A stretch of 64,000 nucleotides of DNA, taken from the NCBI RefSeq assembly GCF_030687295.1, contig NZ_CP117425.1:1-64000 (forward strand). Reading direction: 5' to 3'. The position numbers were made by a program, and so were the translations under genes. Shown in pieces: positions 30,889 through 40,231 of this stretch (position 1 is its first letter; each line of letters opens with the position of its first letter). The notes below the pieces were generated by a model that saw nothing but the letters and a program-made list of their open reading frames with translations, did no database searches and had not been told where the DNA came from. This stretch comes from Pseudomonas beijingensis. Its GTDB lineage: Bacteria; Pseudomonadota; Gammaproteobacteria; Pseudomonadales; Pseudomonadaceae.

Positions 30889-31602
30889 TTAGGGCTTGCG
30901 AGGAGTCAGCACGACCTGGGCCGGCACACTGCGCAAAATCTGCTTCTGCAGCTTCAGATCAAACCCAGGGTCCAGCTTCTTGACCCGCTTGGTCAGCAAC
31001 GTCGCCAACCATGGATAGTCATCGGTGCGCGGCGCCTGGATGCTGACGTCACACTGATAATTCACCACATCAGCGGCGATGGCATCCAGTTGTCGGCGCA
31101 TTTGCTGTATATCGGCGAGGTTGAGCGCAACCGTGGTGCTGGGGGCGCTCGGATCGATCACCTTGGCGACCGGTTTGGCTTCGGCGGCCTTGAGGTCGGC
31201 CTCGGCTTTTTCCAGCTCGGCCTTGCGGGCCTCGGCAATGGCGCTGTTGACCTCGCCGGTGAGGGCCGGGGCCTTGGGCATCAGTGCTCGGGCGCGGCTC
31301 AGGGCAGTGGCGGCGGCATTGACATCGCCTTTTTGCAAGTCGATCTGGCTGCGGCGCAAATACGCCTCGGCCAGTTGCCGCTGGTAAGGTTCCAGCGACC
31401 GGTCTTCGGGCGATTGGGCTTGCAAGGCGGCCAGCTGGTCTTCAGCGGTGGCCAGCTCATTGCTGGCCAGGCTTTGCTCGAGCTGCGCGATGGCCGGGCC
31501 CCGCGTATCGGGAGCCTGGGTGACCGGCGGTGTACTCTGGCACGCGCCCAGCAGCAGGGAAAATGCGACAAGGAGCAGATAACGGGAGGCGAACGGCTTC
31601 AT
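30889..31602 (-). CDS. Lipoprotein with coiled-coil/TPR-like region (PA5502-like)
   Basis: This 237-residue protein has a lipoprotein signal (LLLVAFSLLLGACQS, lipobox LGAC at 17-20). The central part (about 35-145) is Ala/Glu/Gln-rich and helical with TPR-like repeats (LEPYQRQLAEAYLRRSQIDLQKGDVNAAATAL). A C-terminal domain (RRQLDAIAADVVNYQCDVSIQAPR...VPAQVVLTPRK) follows. By position it corresponds to PA5502, just downstream of znuB, from which it is separated by 37 bases, and it may be cotranscribed with the zinc genes. Function unknown. Confidence 0.72.
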   Translation of the reverse strand: MKPFASRYLLLVAFSLLLGACQSTPPVTQAPDTRGPAIAQLEQSLASNELATAEDQLAALQAQSPEDRSLEPYQRQLAEAYLRRSQIDLQKGDVNAAATALSRARALMPKAPALTGEVNSAIAEARKAELEKAEADLKAAEAKPVAKVIDPSAPSTTVALNLADIQQMRRQLDAIAADVVNYQCDVSIQAPRTDDYPWLATLLTKRVKKLDPGFDLKLQKQILRSVPAQVVLTPRKP

Positions 31603-31639
31603 TCCTGCGACTCTCTATTTGCGCAAAAAGCGAGCAAGT

Positions 31640-32428
31640 CTACACCCCTCGACGAGGCAGGACAAAACTCAGCAGAAACAACGCAGCGGCGCTGACCACG
31701 ATCGACGGGCCGGCCGGGGTGTCCTTGAACCAGGAAAGTGCCAGCCCACCACACACTGCAAGCATGCCCAGCAGGCTCGCGCCCAGGGCCATCTGCTCGG
31801 GTGAGCGGGCGTGACGCTGTGCCGCAGCCGCTGGAATGATCAGCAATGACGTAATCAGTAACACACCGACGATTTTCATCGCCACGGCGATGACCACCGC
31901 AATCAGCAGCATCAGCGCCAACCGTAAACCCAGCACGGGCAAGCCTTCGACCCGGGCCAGCTCTTCGTGCACGGTAACGGCCAGCAATGGCCGCCACAGC
32001 GCGACCAGCAGCAACAGCACAGCCGCGCTACCACCGAGGATCCACGACAGGTCCGTCGGACTGATCGCCAGCAGGTCGCCGAACAGATAGGCCATCAAGT
32101 CGATGCGTACATCATGCATGAAGCTCAGCACCACCAGCCCGAGGGACAAGGTGCTCGGCGCGAGAATGCCCAACAACGTGTCGGACGCCAGCGGCTGGCG
32201 GTGTTGCAAAGTCACCAGCACCACCGCCAGCAGCAGGCAGCCGACGGTCACTGCCACCGCCGGGCTGACATCCAGCAGAAACCCCAGGGCCACGCCGAGC
32301 AACGCCGCGTGGGACAAGGTGTCGCCGAAATAGGCCATGCGCCGCCAGACCACGAACGAGCCCAGGGGGCCGGCGACCAGCGCGAGTGCCAGGCCTGCGA
32401 GCAGGGCGTACAGCAGAAAATCAGCCAT
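31640..32428 (-). CDS. znuB: Zinc ABC transporter permease ZnuB
   Basis: ZnuB is the membrane channel of the high-affinity zinc importer. The product has 262 residues and eight or more hydrophobic segments, with the ABC-3 family sequences [21 protein letters not shown] and [24 protein letters not shown] 32428 ([12 protein letters not shown]) is chosen; the gene overlaps the end of znuC by eight bases. The run zur-znuC-znuB is translationally coupled. Confidence 0.94.
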   Translation of the reverse strand: MADFLLYALLAGLALALVAGPLGSFVVWRRMAYFGDTLSHAALLGVALGFLLDVSPAVAVTVGCLLLAVVLVTLQHRQPLASDTLLGILAPSTLSLGLVVLSFMHDVRIDLMAYLFGDLLAISPTDLSWILGGSAAVLLLLVALWRPLLAVTVHEELARVEGLPVLGLRLALMLLIAVVIAVAMKIVGVLLITSLLIIPAAAAQRHARSPEQMALGASLLGMLAVCGGLALSWFKDTPAGPSIVVSAAALFLLSFVLPRRGV

Positions 32429-33203
32429 GCTTGCAGCCATCTCCATGAACATGATTGGAAGCGGAAGGGGCGCTGACCACCGAGCCATGCAAGTCATGGG
32501 CGTGGTCATGGTGGTGGTGATAAATCGCCAGGCTTTGTGCGTTCTTTCCGAATAGCTCGACGAAGGCCGGATCGCCGCTGACCTGCTCGGGATGCCCGGA
32601 GCAGCAGACGTGGCGGTTGAGGCAGACCACCTGGTCGGTGGTGCTCATCACCAGGTGCAAATCGTGGGACACCATCAGCACGCCGCAACCGTGGCGGTCT
32701 CGCAGGCGCGTGATCAGGCTGTACAGCTCGGCCTGGCCTGCCACATCGACCCCTTGCACCGGCTCGTCGAGCACCAACAGTTCAGGTTCGCGCAGCAGGG
32801 CGCGGGCCAGCAGCACGCGCTGCATCTCGCCACCGGAGACACTTTGCACCGGGCTGTCGATCACCTGCTCGGCGCCGACTTCGTTAAGCGCGGCCAAGGC
32901 CCGTGCGCGATCCACGCCAGGCACCAGGCGCAGGAAGCGTAGCACCGACAGGGGCAGCGTCGGGTCGACGTGAAGTTTTTGCGGCATGTAGCCGACGCGC
33001 AATTTGGGCTTGCGCCAGACGCTGCCGCTGTCGGGCTTGAGCAAACCCAACACGGCGCGCACCAGGGTGGTCTTGCCGGCGCCGTTGGGGCCGATCAAGG
33101 TCACGATCTGCCCCGGCTCGACGCTCAGGTGAATGTTGTCCAGCACGCTCTGGCCGGCGAACGTCACGGCCACCTGCTCGAGGCGGATCAGCGCGTTGCT
33201 CAT
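32421..33203 (-). CDS. znuC: Zinc ABC transporter ATP-binding protein ZnuC
   Basis: ZnuC powers zinc import. The 260-residue product has Walker A GPNGAGKT, the signature VSGGEMQRV, Walker [13 protein letters not shown] and an H-loop. The C-terminal tail (about 225-260) is rich in His ([23 protein letters not shown]), a common ZnuC feature thought to sense or hold zinc. Its ATG overlaps the zur stop (TGATG). Confidence 0.95.
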   Translation of the reverse strand: MSNALIRLEQVAVTFAGQSVLDNIHLSVEPGQIVTLIGPNGAGKTTLVRAVLGLLKPDSGSVWRKPKLRVGYMPQKLHVDPTLPLSVLRFLRLVPGVDRARALAALNEVGAEQVIDSPVQSVSGGEMQRVLLARALLREPELLVLDEPVQGVDVAGQAELYSLITRLRDRHGCGVLMVSHDLHLVMSTTDQVVCLNRHVCCSGHPEQVSGDPAFVELFGKNAQSLAIYHHHHDHAHDLHGSVVSAPSASNHVHGDGCKHG

Positions 33204-33685
33204 CAGGCCCCCTGGCAGCCGGAGCACAGACCCACCACTTCGACGGTCTGGGTGTCGACCACGAAGCCGACGTCCTTGGCGCTGGCGATGATGGCATCGC
33301 TGATGGATTTCTGTTCCAGCTCGATGGCGGCGTGGCATTCGCGGCAGATCAGGAACTGACCTTGGTGGGCGTGCTCCGGATGGTTGCAGCCGACGAAGGC
33401 GTTCAGCGACGAAATGCGATGCACCAGGCCGTTTTCGAGGAGGAAATCCAGCGCCCGGTAGACCGTTGGCGGCGCGGCGCGGCGACCGTCCTGCTCGCTG
33501 AGCACGGCGAGGATGTCGTAGGCGCCTAGCGGCTTGTGGCTCTGCCAGACCAATTCCAGCACGCGCCGACGCAGGGCGGTCAGGCGCAACCCTTGGCGCG
33601 CGCAGATGGCGTCGGCCTCGGACAGCGCGCTGTGCACGCAGTGGGAGTGGTCGTGGGGGCGACTGGCAAGGGGTGTAATAGGCAT
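33203..33685 (-). CDS. zur: Zinc uptake regulator Zur (Fur family)
   Basis: Zur represses zinc-uptake genes when zinc is plentiful. The 160-residue product has an N-terminal winged helix ([14 protein letters not shown]...[16 protein letters not shown]) and a C-terminal dimerisation domain with two CxxC pairs (CRECH and CSGCQ), forming the structural zinc site. It corresponds to PA5499 (np20). It is divergent from znuA over 66 bases and leads the zur-znuC-znuB unit, so it probably controls itself. Confidence 0.94.
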   Translation of the reverse strand: MPITPLASRPHDHSHCVHSALSEADAICARQGLRLTALRRRVLELVWQSHKPLGAYDILAVLSEQDGRRAAPPTVYRALDFLLENGLVHRISSLNAFVGCNHPEHAHQGQFLICRECHAAIELEQKSISDAIIASAKDVGFVVDTQTVEVVGLCSGCQGA

Positions 33686-33711
33686 GGGCAGCGACGAGTT
33701 CAGTGAGAGAC

Positions 33712-33724
33712 GTTATTATGTTAC
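33712..33724. promoter_or_regulatory. Candidate Zur box between zur and znuA
   Basis: GTTATTATGTTAC lies in the middle of the 66-bp divergent gap and resembles the AT-rich core of Zur sites (GTTATA.TATAAC). The symmetry is imperfect, so only location and partial match support it. Confidence 0.4.
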
Positions 33725-33751
33725 CCGTTCTCGCCTCTTCGAGTGGTCATC

Positions 33752-34681
33752 GTGTCCCGATTTTTTTCGCTCTTTGTCGCTTTTGTCGCAAGTTTCCTAC
33801 TGATCGGCCCGGCCCAGGCCGACGTCAAGGTCCTCACCAGCATCAAGCCGTTGCAACTGATTGCCGCCGCCGTGCAGGACGGCGTGGCGGTTCCGGAAGT
33901 GTTGCTGCCGCCTGGGGCTTCGCCGCATCACTATGCGCTGCGGCCCTCGGATGTGCGCAAGGTGCAGTCGGTGGACCTGCTGTACTGGATTGGGCCGGAC
34001 ATGGAAGGTTTCCTACCGCGGGTGTTGAACGGTCGTACCCTGCCCTCCGTTGCAGTGCAGGAGCTGCCAGGGCTCAAGTTGCGGCATTTCGCCCAGGACA
34101 GCGCGTCCCACGAGGACGATGACCATGACGCCGATGAACACGATCACGACCATCGCCCCGGCACCGTGGATGCCCACCTGTGGTTATCGCCGCACAATGC
34201 GCGGGTGATCGCCGCGAAAATGGCGGCAGACCTGAGCGCGGCGGATCCGGCCAACGCGGCCCGCTATCAAAGCAACCTGCAGGCCTTCAACCAGCGCCTC
34301 GATGCCTTGGACACGCGCCTCAAGACCCGTCTGGCCGGGGTCGCGGGCAAGCCGTATTTCGTGTTCCACGAAGCGTTCGACTATTTCGAAGACAACTATG
34401 GCCTCAAGCACGCCGGGGTATTCGCCGTGGCCGCGGAAGTCCAGCCCGGCGCCCAGCACGTGGCGGCGATGCGCACGCGCTTGCAAGCGGTGGGCAAGAC
34501 CTGCGTCTTCAGCGAACCGCCCCTGCGCCCGCGCTTGGCCGAAACCCTGGTGGCCGGGTTGCCGGTGAAACTGGCAGAACTGGATGCACTGGGCGGCTAT
34601 ACCCCGGCGACAGCGCAGGGGTATGAGCAGTTGTTGGAGAAGTTGGGGAATGATTTGGCGGGGTGCCTGGAGTCGTTGTGA
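33752..34681 (+). CDS. znuA: Zinc ABC transporter substrate-binding protein ZnuA
   Basis: ZnuA is the periplasmic zinc-binding protein for ZnuBC. The product has 309 residues with a signal peptide (SRFFSLFVAFVASFLLIGPAQA), the cluster A-I signature PGASPHHYALRPSD with a His ligand, an acidic His-rich loop (HEDDDHDADEHDHDHRP) and further His ligands (VDAHLWLSP, FHEAFDYFE). GTG 33752 is preferred to GTG 33743 because relatives start MSR. It is divergent from zur. Confidence 0.94.
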   Translation: MSRFFSLFVAFVASFLLIGPAQADVKVLTSIKPLQLIAAAVQDGVAVPEVLLPPGASPHHYALRPSDVRKVQSVDLLYWIGPDMEGFLPRVLNGRTLPSVAVQELPGLKLRHFAQDSASHEDDDHDADEHDHDHRPGTVDAHLWLSPHNARVIAAKMAADLSAADPANAARYQSNLQAFNQRLDALDTRLKTRLAGVAGKPYFVFHEAFDYFEDNYGLKHAGVFAVAAEVQPGAQHVAAMRTRLQAVGKTCVFSEPPLRPRLAETLVAGLPVKLAELDALGGYTPATAQGYEQLLEKLGNDLAGCLESL

Positions 34682-34684
34682 CCC

Positions 34685-34816
34685 CGTGGGAGCAAAGCTT
34701 GCTCGCGAAATAGGCGACTCGATCTCTGAAAGATTTCATCGTCTTCATCGCGGGCAAGCCTTGCTCCCACAGGAAAAGTCGCTTGCTTCTGTGGGAGCAA
34801 AGCTTGCCCGCGATGC
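34685..34816. repeat. Three REP elements (GTGGGAGCAAAGC type)
   Basis: These are copies in alternating orientation at about 34685-34710, 34746-34782 and 34790-34816, between the converging znuA and thrB genes. Confidence 0.8.
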
Positions 34817-34819
34817 TGT

Positions 34820-35770
34820 TTAAAGGGCGAAAGGCAACACCGTGTGAACCGTCTGCCGCTGCGCCAAGCGCTGCTGGAACTCCATCGGATCGTGAATCAA
34901 CACATCCTGCCCGGCAAACGACTCGGCGGCGATCAACCGCGACAGCCAGAACCGCACGCACGCCACGCGCAGCATGGTCGGCCACAGCTCGGCCTCAGCG
35001 GCGGTGAACGGCCGAAGCGCCGCATAGGCACCCAGCAGCGCCCGCGCCCGGGGGCCATCGAGCACGCCGTCGTCATCCGAGCACCAGTCATTCAAGGCGA
35101 TGGCGACGTCATACAGCATCGGCCCGGAGCAGGCGTTGTAGAAGTCGATCAAGCCGGTCAGGTGCGTGCCTTCGAACATCGCATTGTCGCGAAATAGATC
35201 GGCATGGATGTTGGCGCGCGGCAGCGCCAGGATGCCGACCTTCTGCTGGTTGATCTCATCCAGCGCCGCTTCGAGCAGCCGACGCGGCTCGGCGTCGAGG
35301 TGCGAGAGCAGCTTGGCGCCCTCCTCCTGCATCCAGTCCAGGCCGCGATCGGTCTTGCGCTTGATCATGTTGTCGCGGGTCGCCAAGTGCAGATGCGCCA
35401 GCAATTCCCCGACCTGGGCGCAGTGCTGGGCGTTGGCCTGCTTGATGTGCTTGCCGGCCAGGCGCGGTTGCAACAGCGCAGGCTTGCCCGCCAGTTCCCG
35501 CAGCGCGACGCCGTCGGTGGTGCGCAAGGCGTAAGGCACCGGCAGGTCGGCGTCGTGCAGCACGTCCAGCAGCTCGATGAAGAACGGCATTTCCTGCACC
35601 GGGCCGCGCTCGACCAAGGTCAGGACGAATTCGCCCTGCTCCAGGCTGATAAAGAAATTGGTGTTTTCGCTGCCGGCGGCGATCCCCTGGAAATCAAGCA
35701 GACGGCCAAGCCCGTAAGGGGCGAGAAAGGTTTCCAGCTCGGGCCGAGCCAGGGGCGTGAACACAGACAT
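34820..35770 (-). CDS. thrB: Homoserine kinase (ThrB, aminoglycoside-phosphotransferase fold)
   Basis: This enzyme phosphorylates homoserine on the way to threonine. The 316-residue product belongs to the APH-fold homoserine kinases used by pseudomonads, unrelated to the GHMP-type ThrB of enterobacteria. It has the catalytic loop NIHADLFRDN (HxDxxxxN) and the metal-binding motif LIDFYNA. It corresponds to PA5495. No threonine attenuator is visible upstream. A DUF2782 gene lies upstream on the same strand, 59 bp away, as in other pseudomonads. Confidence 0.93.
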   Translation of the reverse strand: MSVFTPLARPELETFLAPYGLGRLLDFQGIAAGSENTNFFISLEQGEFVLTLVERGPVQEMPFFIELLDVLHDADLPVPYALRTTDGVALRELAGKPALLQPRLAGKHIKQANAQHCAQVGELLAHLHLATRDNMIKRKTDRGLDWMQEEGAKLLSHLDAEPRRLLEAALDEINQQKVGILALPRANIHADLFRDNAMFEGTHLTGLIDFYNACSGPMLYDVAIALNDWCSDDDGVLDGPRARALLGAYAALRPFTAAEAELWPTMLRVACVRFWLSRLIAAESFAGQDVLIHDPMEFQQRLAQRQTVHTVLPFAL

Positions 35771-35829
35771 GGTTAAAACTGCCAGTACGGGCGCCCTTCA
35801 GCGGGCGCCGGTTGAAGTGCAGAGCGGTA

Positions 35830-36118
35830 CTACCACTCAAAGATTTTCCACGAAGGGATCAGCATATCCGGCTGGTCCGAGCGGATGAAGTTTGCATCAG
35901 TGCCATCGGCGCGTACCAGGAAATAAGGCTTGCCGTTCTTGGGCGTGACCTTGATCGCGTACAAAAAGCCGTTTTGCCGATACTCCTGAATGGTTCTATC
36001 CCCTTCGGTGCGGATGGTGACGTCCGGGTCCGCCGAGGGTGCGTCGTCCGCCGCCATGACGGCCAACGGGGGTGATTGCAAACAAGCCAGCCAGTAACAG
36101 GCGATTTAGTGTACGCAT
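35830..36118 (-). pseudogene. DUF2782 periplasmic protein, frameshifted in signal peptide
   Basis: From ATG 36118 the frame reads MRTLNRLLLAGLFAITP. A run of five G (36068-36072, plus strand), one more than expected, then shifts it. In the next frame the protein continues LAVMAADDAPSADPDVTIRT... to the usual end LIPSWKIFEW. Repaired, this is a 95-residue DUF2782 protein with a normal signal peptide. The conserved body (YRQNGFLYAIKVTP, YFLVRADGTD) is intact, so an extra base introduced by sequencing is plausible. Its neighbours thrB and polA are the usual ones (compare PA5494). Function unknown. Confidence 0.88.
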
Positions 36119-36192
36119 GATAACCTTGTCCCTTTGTCGTCAACGGTCCCGCTATTCTAGCCCCGGACCCGCCGAAAAGGTTGATCCTGCTC

Positions 36193-38961
36193 ATGAGCCA
36201 AGCCCCCCTCGTCCTGGTGGACGGTTCTTCTTATCTGTACCGCGCCTTTCACGCGCTGCCACCGCTGACCACGTCCAAAGGCCTGCCGACCGGTGCGGTC
36301 AAGGGCGTGTTGAACATGCTCAAGAGCCTGCGCAAGCAGTATCCGGACAGTCCGTTCGCCGTGGTGTTCGACGCCAAGGGTGGGACATTTCGCGATGCGC
36401 TGTACGCCGAATACAAGGCCAACCGCCCAAGCATGCCCGACGATATGCGCGTGCAGATCGAGCCGCTGCATGCCAGCGTCAAGGCCCTGGGCTTCCCGCT
36501 GCTGTGCGTGGACAACGTCGAAGCCGATGACGTGATCGGTACCCTGGCCCGCAGCAGCGCGGCGGCCGACCGTCCGGTGGTGATCTCCACCGGCGACAAG
36601 GACATGGCGCAGTTGGTCGACGGGCACATTACCTTGGTCAATACCATGACCGGTAGCGCCCTGGACGTGGCTGGCGTGAAGGAGAAGTTTGGCGTCGCTC
36701 CAGAGCAGATCATCGATTACCTGGCGTTGATGGGCGATTCGTCCGACAACATCCCGGGCGTTCCGGGTATCGGGCCGAAGACCGCATCTGGCCTGTTGGT
36801 AGGCGTCAATGGCGGCCTGACCGAGCTGTATGCGCAACTGGACATCGTCGCCACCCTGCCCATTCGTGGCGCCAAGACCCTGGCCGCCAAGCTTGAAGAG
36901 CACAAGGAAATGGCGTTCCTTTCCTATGAGCTGGCGACGATCAAGGTCGACGTGCCGTTGGACGTCGGCCTCGATGATCTGCAAATGGGCCAACCGGATC
37001 ACGAGAAGCTCGCCGAGCTGTATACCCTGCTGGAATTCAAGAGCTGGTTCGAAGAAAACCAGCGCGACGCCAAGCGTGCCGGCCAGGAGATCGTCGAAGT
37101 TGCCGAAGAACAGCCCGGCGGCGTCGAAGCCAAGTACGAGGTCATTCTCGATCAGGCGCGCTTCGAGGCGTGGCTGGCGAAACTGGACAAAGCGCCGCTG
37201 TTTGCCTTTGTCACCGAAACCAACGGCGGCGATGCCCAGCATTCGCAACTGGTCGGCTTGTCGTTCGCCGTGGCCCCTTTCGAAGCGGCCTACATCCCGC
37301 TGACCCATTCCTACATGGGCGTGCCGGAACAACTGGACCGCGACACGGTGCTCAAGGCGCTCAAGCCACTGCTGGAAAACCCGAACAAGCTCAAGGTCGG
37401 CCAGCACGCCAAGTTCGAAACCAACATCCTGGCCAACTGCGCCATTGGTGGCGACCAGGACAATGGCATTCTGGTCCAGGGCATCGCTTTCGACACCATG
37501 CTCGAATCCTATGTGCTGGACTCCACCGCGACCCGCCATGACATGGACAGCCTGGCGCTCAAGTACCTGGGCCAGAGTAAGACCGATTTCCAGGACATCG
37601 CGGGCAAAGGGGTCAAGCAACTGACCTTCGACCAGATCTCCCTGGAACTGGCCGGCCCTTACGCCGCCGAAGACGCCGACGTGACCTTCCGCCTGCACCA
37701 GGCCTTGCAGGAAAAACTGGCCGCCACGCCAAGCCTGGGCCCGGTGCTCAACGACATCGAAATGCCGCTGATGCCGGTCCTGGCGCGCATCGAGCGCCAG
37801 GGTGCGTTGGTGGATGCCAACCTGCTGGGCGTACAGAGCGTCGAGTTGGGCGAAAAACTGGTGGCGTTGGAGCGTGAGGCGTTTGCCATCGCCGGTGAGG
37901 AATTCAACCTGGGTTCGCCGAAGCAATTGGGCGTGATCCTGTACGAAAAGCTCGGTTTGCCGGTGCTCAGCAAAACCGCCAAGGGCCAGGCGTCCACTGC
38001 CGAAGCGGTGCTCGCCGAGCTGGCGGAGCAGGATTACCCGCTGCCCAAGGTGCTGATGCAGTACCGCTCCCTGAGCAAGCTCAAGAGCACTTACACCGAT
38101 CGCCTGCCGGAACAGATCAACAGCCGTACCGGCCGCGTCCACACCAATTACCAGCAGGCCGTCGCCGCGACCGGGCGCCTGTCGTCCATCGACCCGAACC
38201 TGCAGAACATCCCGATTCGCACGGCCGAAGGCCGACGCATCCGCCAGGCGTTCGTTGCGCCGAAAGGCTACAAGCTGCTGGCGGCGGATTATTCGCAGAT
38301 CGAGCTGCGGATCATGGCGCACCTGGCCAAGGATGAAGGGCTGCTCCACGCCTTTCGCAACGACCTGGACGTGCACCGGGCCACGGCCGCCGAGGTGTTC
38401 GGCGTCGAGCTGGAAGCCGTCACCCATGACCAGCGCCGCAGCGCCAAGGCGATCAACTTCGGCTTGATCTATGGCATGAGCGCGTTCGGCCTGGCCAAGC
38501 AGATCGGCGTTGATCGCAAGCAGTCCCAGGCTTACATCGACCGCTACTTCACTCGCTACCCGGGTGTGCTGGCGTACATGGAACGCACCCGCGCCCAGGC
38601 GGCCGAACAAGGGTTTGTCGAAACCATTTTCGGTCGCCGGTTGTACCTGCCGGACATCAACGCGAAAAACCCGGCCCTGCGCAAAGGCGCCGAGCGCACC
38701 GCCATCAACGCGCCGATGCAGGGCACGGCGGCCGACATCATCAAGAAAGCCATGGTCGCCGTGGACCGTTGGCTGACGACGTCCGGGCTGGATGCGAAGG
38801 TCATCCTGCAGGTCCACGACGAACTGGTGCTGGAAGTGCGTGAAGACCTGGTCGACCAGGTGCGCGAGGAAATCCGCCAGCACATGAGCACCGCCGCCAC
38901 GCTGGACGTGCCGTTGCTGGTGGAAGTGGGCGTGGGCAATAACTGGGACGAGGCGCACTGA
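36193..38961 (+). CDS. polA: DNA polymerase I
   Basis: PolA fills gaps and removes RNA primers. The 922-residue product has the N-terminal 5' nuclease domain (VDGSSYLYRAFHA, VEADDVIGTLA, DSSDNIPGVPGIGPKTA), the 3'-5' exonuclease domain (about 320-520) and the polymerase domain with motif A DYSQIELRIMAHL, motif B RRSAKAINFGLIYGMS and motif C LQVHDELVLE. In the exonuclease site the usual FAFDTET reads FAFVTET: residue 340 is Val (GTC at 37210), replacing the metal-binding Asp (D355 in E. coli). The other ligands (FDTMLESY, YAAEDADVT) are present. ATG 36193 is preferred over TTG 36181. It is divergent from the DUF2782 gene. Confidence 0.96.
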   Translation: MSQAPLVLVDGSSYLYRAFHALPPLTTSKGLPTGAVKGVLNMLKSLRKQYPDSPFAVVFDAKGGTFRDALYAEYKANRPSMPDDMRVQIEPLHASVKALGFPLLCVDNVEADDVIGTLARSSAAADRPVVISTGDKDMAQLVDGHITLVNTMTGSALDVAGVKEKFGVAPEQIIDYLALMGDSSDNIPGVPGIGPKTASGLLVGVNGGLTELYAQLDIVATLPIRGAKTLAAKLEEHKEMAFLSYELATIKVDVPLDVGLDDLQMGQPDHEKLAELYTLLEFKSWFEENQRDAKRAGQEIVEVAEEQPGGVEAKYEVILDQARFEAWLAKLDKAPLFAFVTETNGGDAQHSQLVGLSFAVAPFEAAYIPLTHSYMGVPEQLDRDTVLKALKPLLENPNKLKVGQHAKFETNILANCAIGGDQDNGILVQGIAFDTMLESYVLDSTATRHDMDSLALKYLGQSKTDFQDIAGKGVKQLTFDQISLELAGPYAAEDADVTFRLHQALQEKLAATPSLGPVLNDIEMPLMPVLARIERQGALVDANLLGVQSVELGEKLVALEREAFAIAGEEFNLGSPKQLGVILYEKLGLPVLSKTAKGQASTAEAVLAELAEQDYPLPKVLMQYRSLSKLKSTYTDRLPEQINSRTGRVHTNYQQAVAATGRLSSIDPNLQNIPIRTAEGRRIRQAFVAPKGYKLLAADYSQIELRIMAHLAKDEGLLHAFRNDLDVHRATAAEVFGVELEAVTHDQRRSAKAINFGLIYGMSAFGLAKQIGVDRKQSQAYIDRYFTRYPGVLAYMERTRAQAAEQGFVETIFGRRLYLPDINAKNPALRKGAERTAINAPMQGTAADIIKKAMVAVDRWLTTSGLDAKVILQVHDELVLEVREDLVDQVREEIRQHMSTAATLDVPLLVEVGVGNNWDEAH

Positions 38962-39027
38962 TCCTTTTGTCCTGAGGCCTCCTCGCCACAGGGGGGGTGG
39001 CTGATAGAGCTGGGGAGTGAAAGATTG

Positions 39028-39124
39028 TCATCGCGAGCAAGCTCGCTCCCACAGGCGTTTTGTGTCGAGCCGACTATCGAGCCAACACCAATTCACTGTG
39101 GGAGCGAGCTTGCTCGCGATAGCG
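39028..39124. repeat. Inverted REP pair (GTGGGAGCGAGC type)
   Basis: TCATCGCGAGCAAGCTCGC and its mirror image GCGAGCTTGCTCGCGATAGC are separated by about 40 bases, downstream of polA. Confidence 0.85.
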
Positions 39125-39219
39125 TCAGCCCAGACAATCTGGGCCCATTGAGTCCCCCAAAACCCAGGTGCGGCCTCATTAGTTCGGAAAATTCCTAAGG
39201 TTATTTCCAAAAATAATCT

Positions 39220-39247
39220 GAACTAAACCCGTGAATCGCCACTCAGA
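39220..39247 (+). promoter_or_regulatory. Putative AlgU (sigma-22) promoter of ersA
   Basis: GAACTA (39220-39225), a 17-base spacer and TCAGA (39243-39247) approximate the sigma-E/AlgU consensus GAACTT-N16/17-TCTGA. It sits where the ersA promoter lies in P. aeruginosa, which is known to depend on AlgU. Confidence 0.6.
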
Positions 39248-39253
39248 GATTCT

Positions 39254-39383
39254 GAATGGCTGGTGAAGCCCTTCAATGCTCCTATGTTGTGTTAAGTGTT
39301 GGCAGATATCTGGACCCCGCCCTAGCGGTCCGGAACTTGGACCCCGAACTTCCCCCTCCCCATAAGAAGTCCGGGGTTTTTTT
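39254..39383 (+). ncRNA. ersA: Small regulatory RNA ErsA
   Basis: In Pseudomonas the sRNA ErsA lies between polA and engB (as Spot 42 does in enterobacteria) and is about 130 nt long. Here the gap holds an AlgU-like promoter, then a hairpin (GACCCCGCCC..GGTCC region, about 39313-39333), an unpaired C-rich stretch CTTCCCCCTCCCC (39349-39361) suited to pairing with Shine-Dalgarno sequences, and a terminator (CCCCGAACTT / AAGTCCGGGG followed by eight T, ending about 39384). ErsA is known in P. aeruginosa for repressing algC and affecting envelope stress and biofilm. Boundaries are estimated. Confidence 0.72.
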
Positions 39384-39398
39384 TGCCTGCGATTTGGC

Positions 39399-40040
39399 TT
39401 ATTCGGCCTCGTCGCTGCCCTTGTCCGCCAATTCCATCCAGTCGGCCAGCACTGTGTAGGCTTCTTCCAGGCCCATGCGCTTGGGCGCCGAGAACAGCTG
39501 GATAGTGATCGCGTCGCCCCAGCCCTTGCGAATGTCCGACTGCACTTTGAGCAAGGTATTTTTCGCCGCGCCGTAGGTGAGCTTGTCGGCCTTGGTCAAC
39601 AGGATGTGCATCGGCATGCCGCTGGCGACCGCCCAATCGAGCATCAACAGGTCGAAGTCGGTCATCGGATGGCGAATGTCCATCATCAGGATCAGGCCTT
39701 TCAAACTCTCGCGGCTGCCCAGGTACGCTTCCAGGTGGCGCTGCCAGTGTTGCTTGAGCGGGATCGGGACCTTGGCATAACCGTAGCCGGGCAGGTCGAC
39801 CAAACGCCGTTCATCGTCTAGCTTGAAGAAGTTCAAGAGCTGCGTGCGACCCGGGGTTTTCGAGGTGCGTGCCAGGCTCGCATGGGTCAAGGTGTTCAGC
39901 GCGCTGGATTTGCCGGCGTTGGAACGCCCGGCAAACGCCACTTCGAAGCCTTCGTCGTCTGGGCATTGATCGACTTTGGCGGCGCTGAGCATGAAGGTGG
40001 ACTGTTGGCACAGGCCAAGGATGGGGTTCTTCAGTTGCAT
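39399..40040 (-). CDS. engB: Ribosome biogenesis GTPase EngB (YihA)
   Basis: EngB is a small GTPase needed for 50S subunit assembly. The 213-residue product has G1 [10 protein letters not shown]2 [10 protein letters not shown]3 DLPGYGYA, G4 LLTKADKL and the C-terminal [13 protein letters not shown] (G5). ATG 40040 ([12 protein letters not shown]) matches relatives; the longer frame to 40166 covers the divergent promoter region. It is divergent from the cytochrome gene at 40232. Confidence 0.94.
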   Translation of the reverse strand: MQLKNPILGLCQQSTFMLSAAKVDQCPDDEGFEVAFAGRSNAGKSSALNTLTHASLARTSKTPGRTQLLNFFKLDDERRLVDLPGYGYAKVPIPLKQHWQRHLEAYLGSRESLKGLILMMDIRHPMTDFDLLMLDWAVASGMPMHILLTKADKLTYGAAKNTLLKVQSDIRKGWGDAITIQLFSAPKRMGLEEAYTVLADWMELADKGSDEAE

Positions 40041-40231
40041 GGGATTTCCGATGTGGGCGGCGTCGGGAATGGACGCGGCAAGCTGTGTCGTTTCCGTTTC
40101 AGTGACGCCAGTATATAATGCCGCAGATTTTGTGTGCGCTTTGTCCCAGCGTAGGATGAAGTTCACGGGAGCGACCGACCGAAATTGCGCATTAGAACGC
40201 AGCTCGTTCCCAACCCTGAAAAGGTCGTTTT

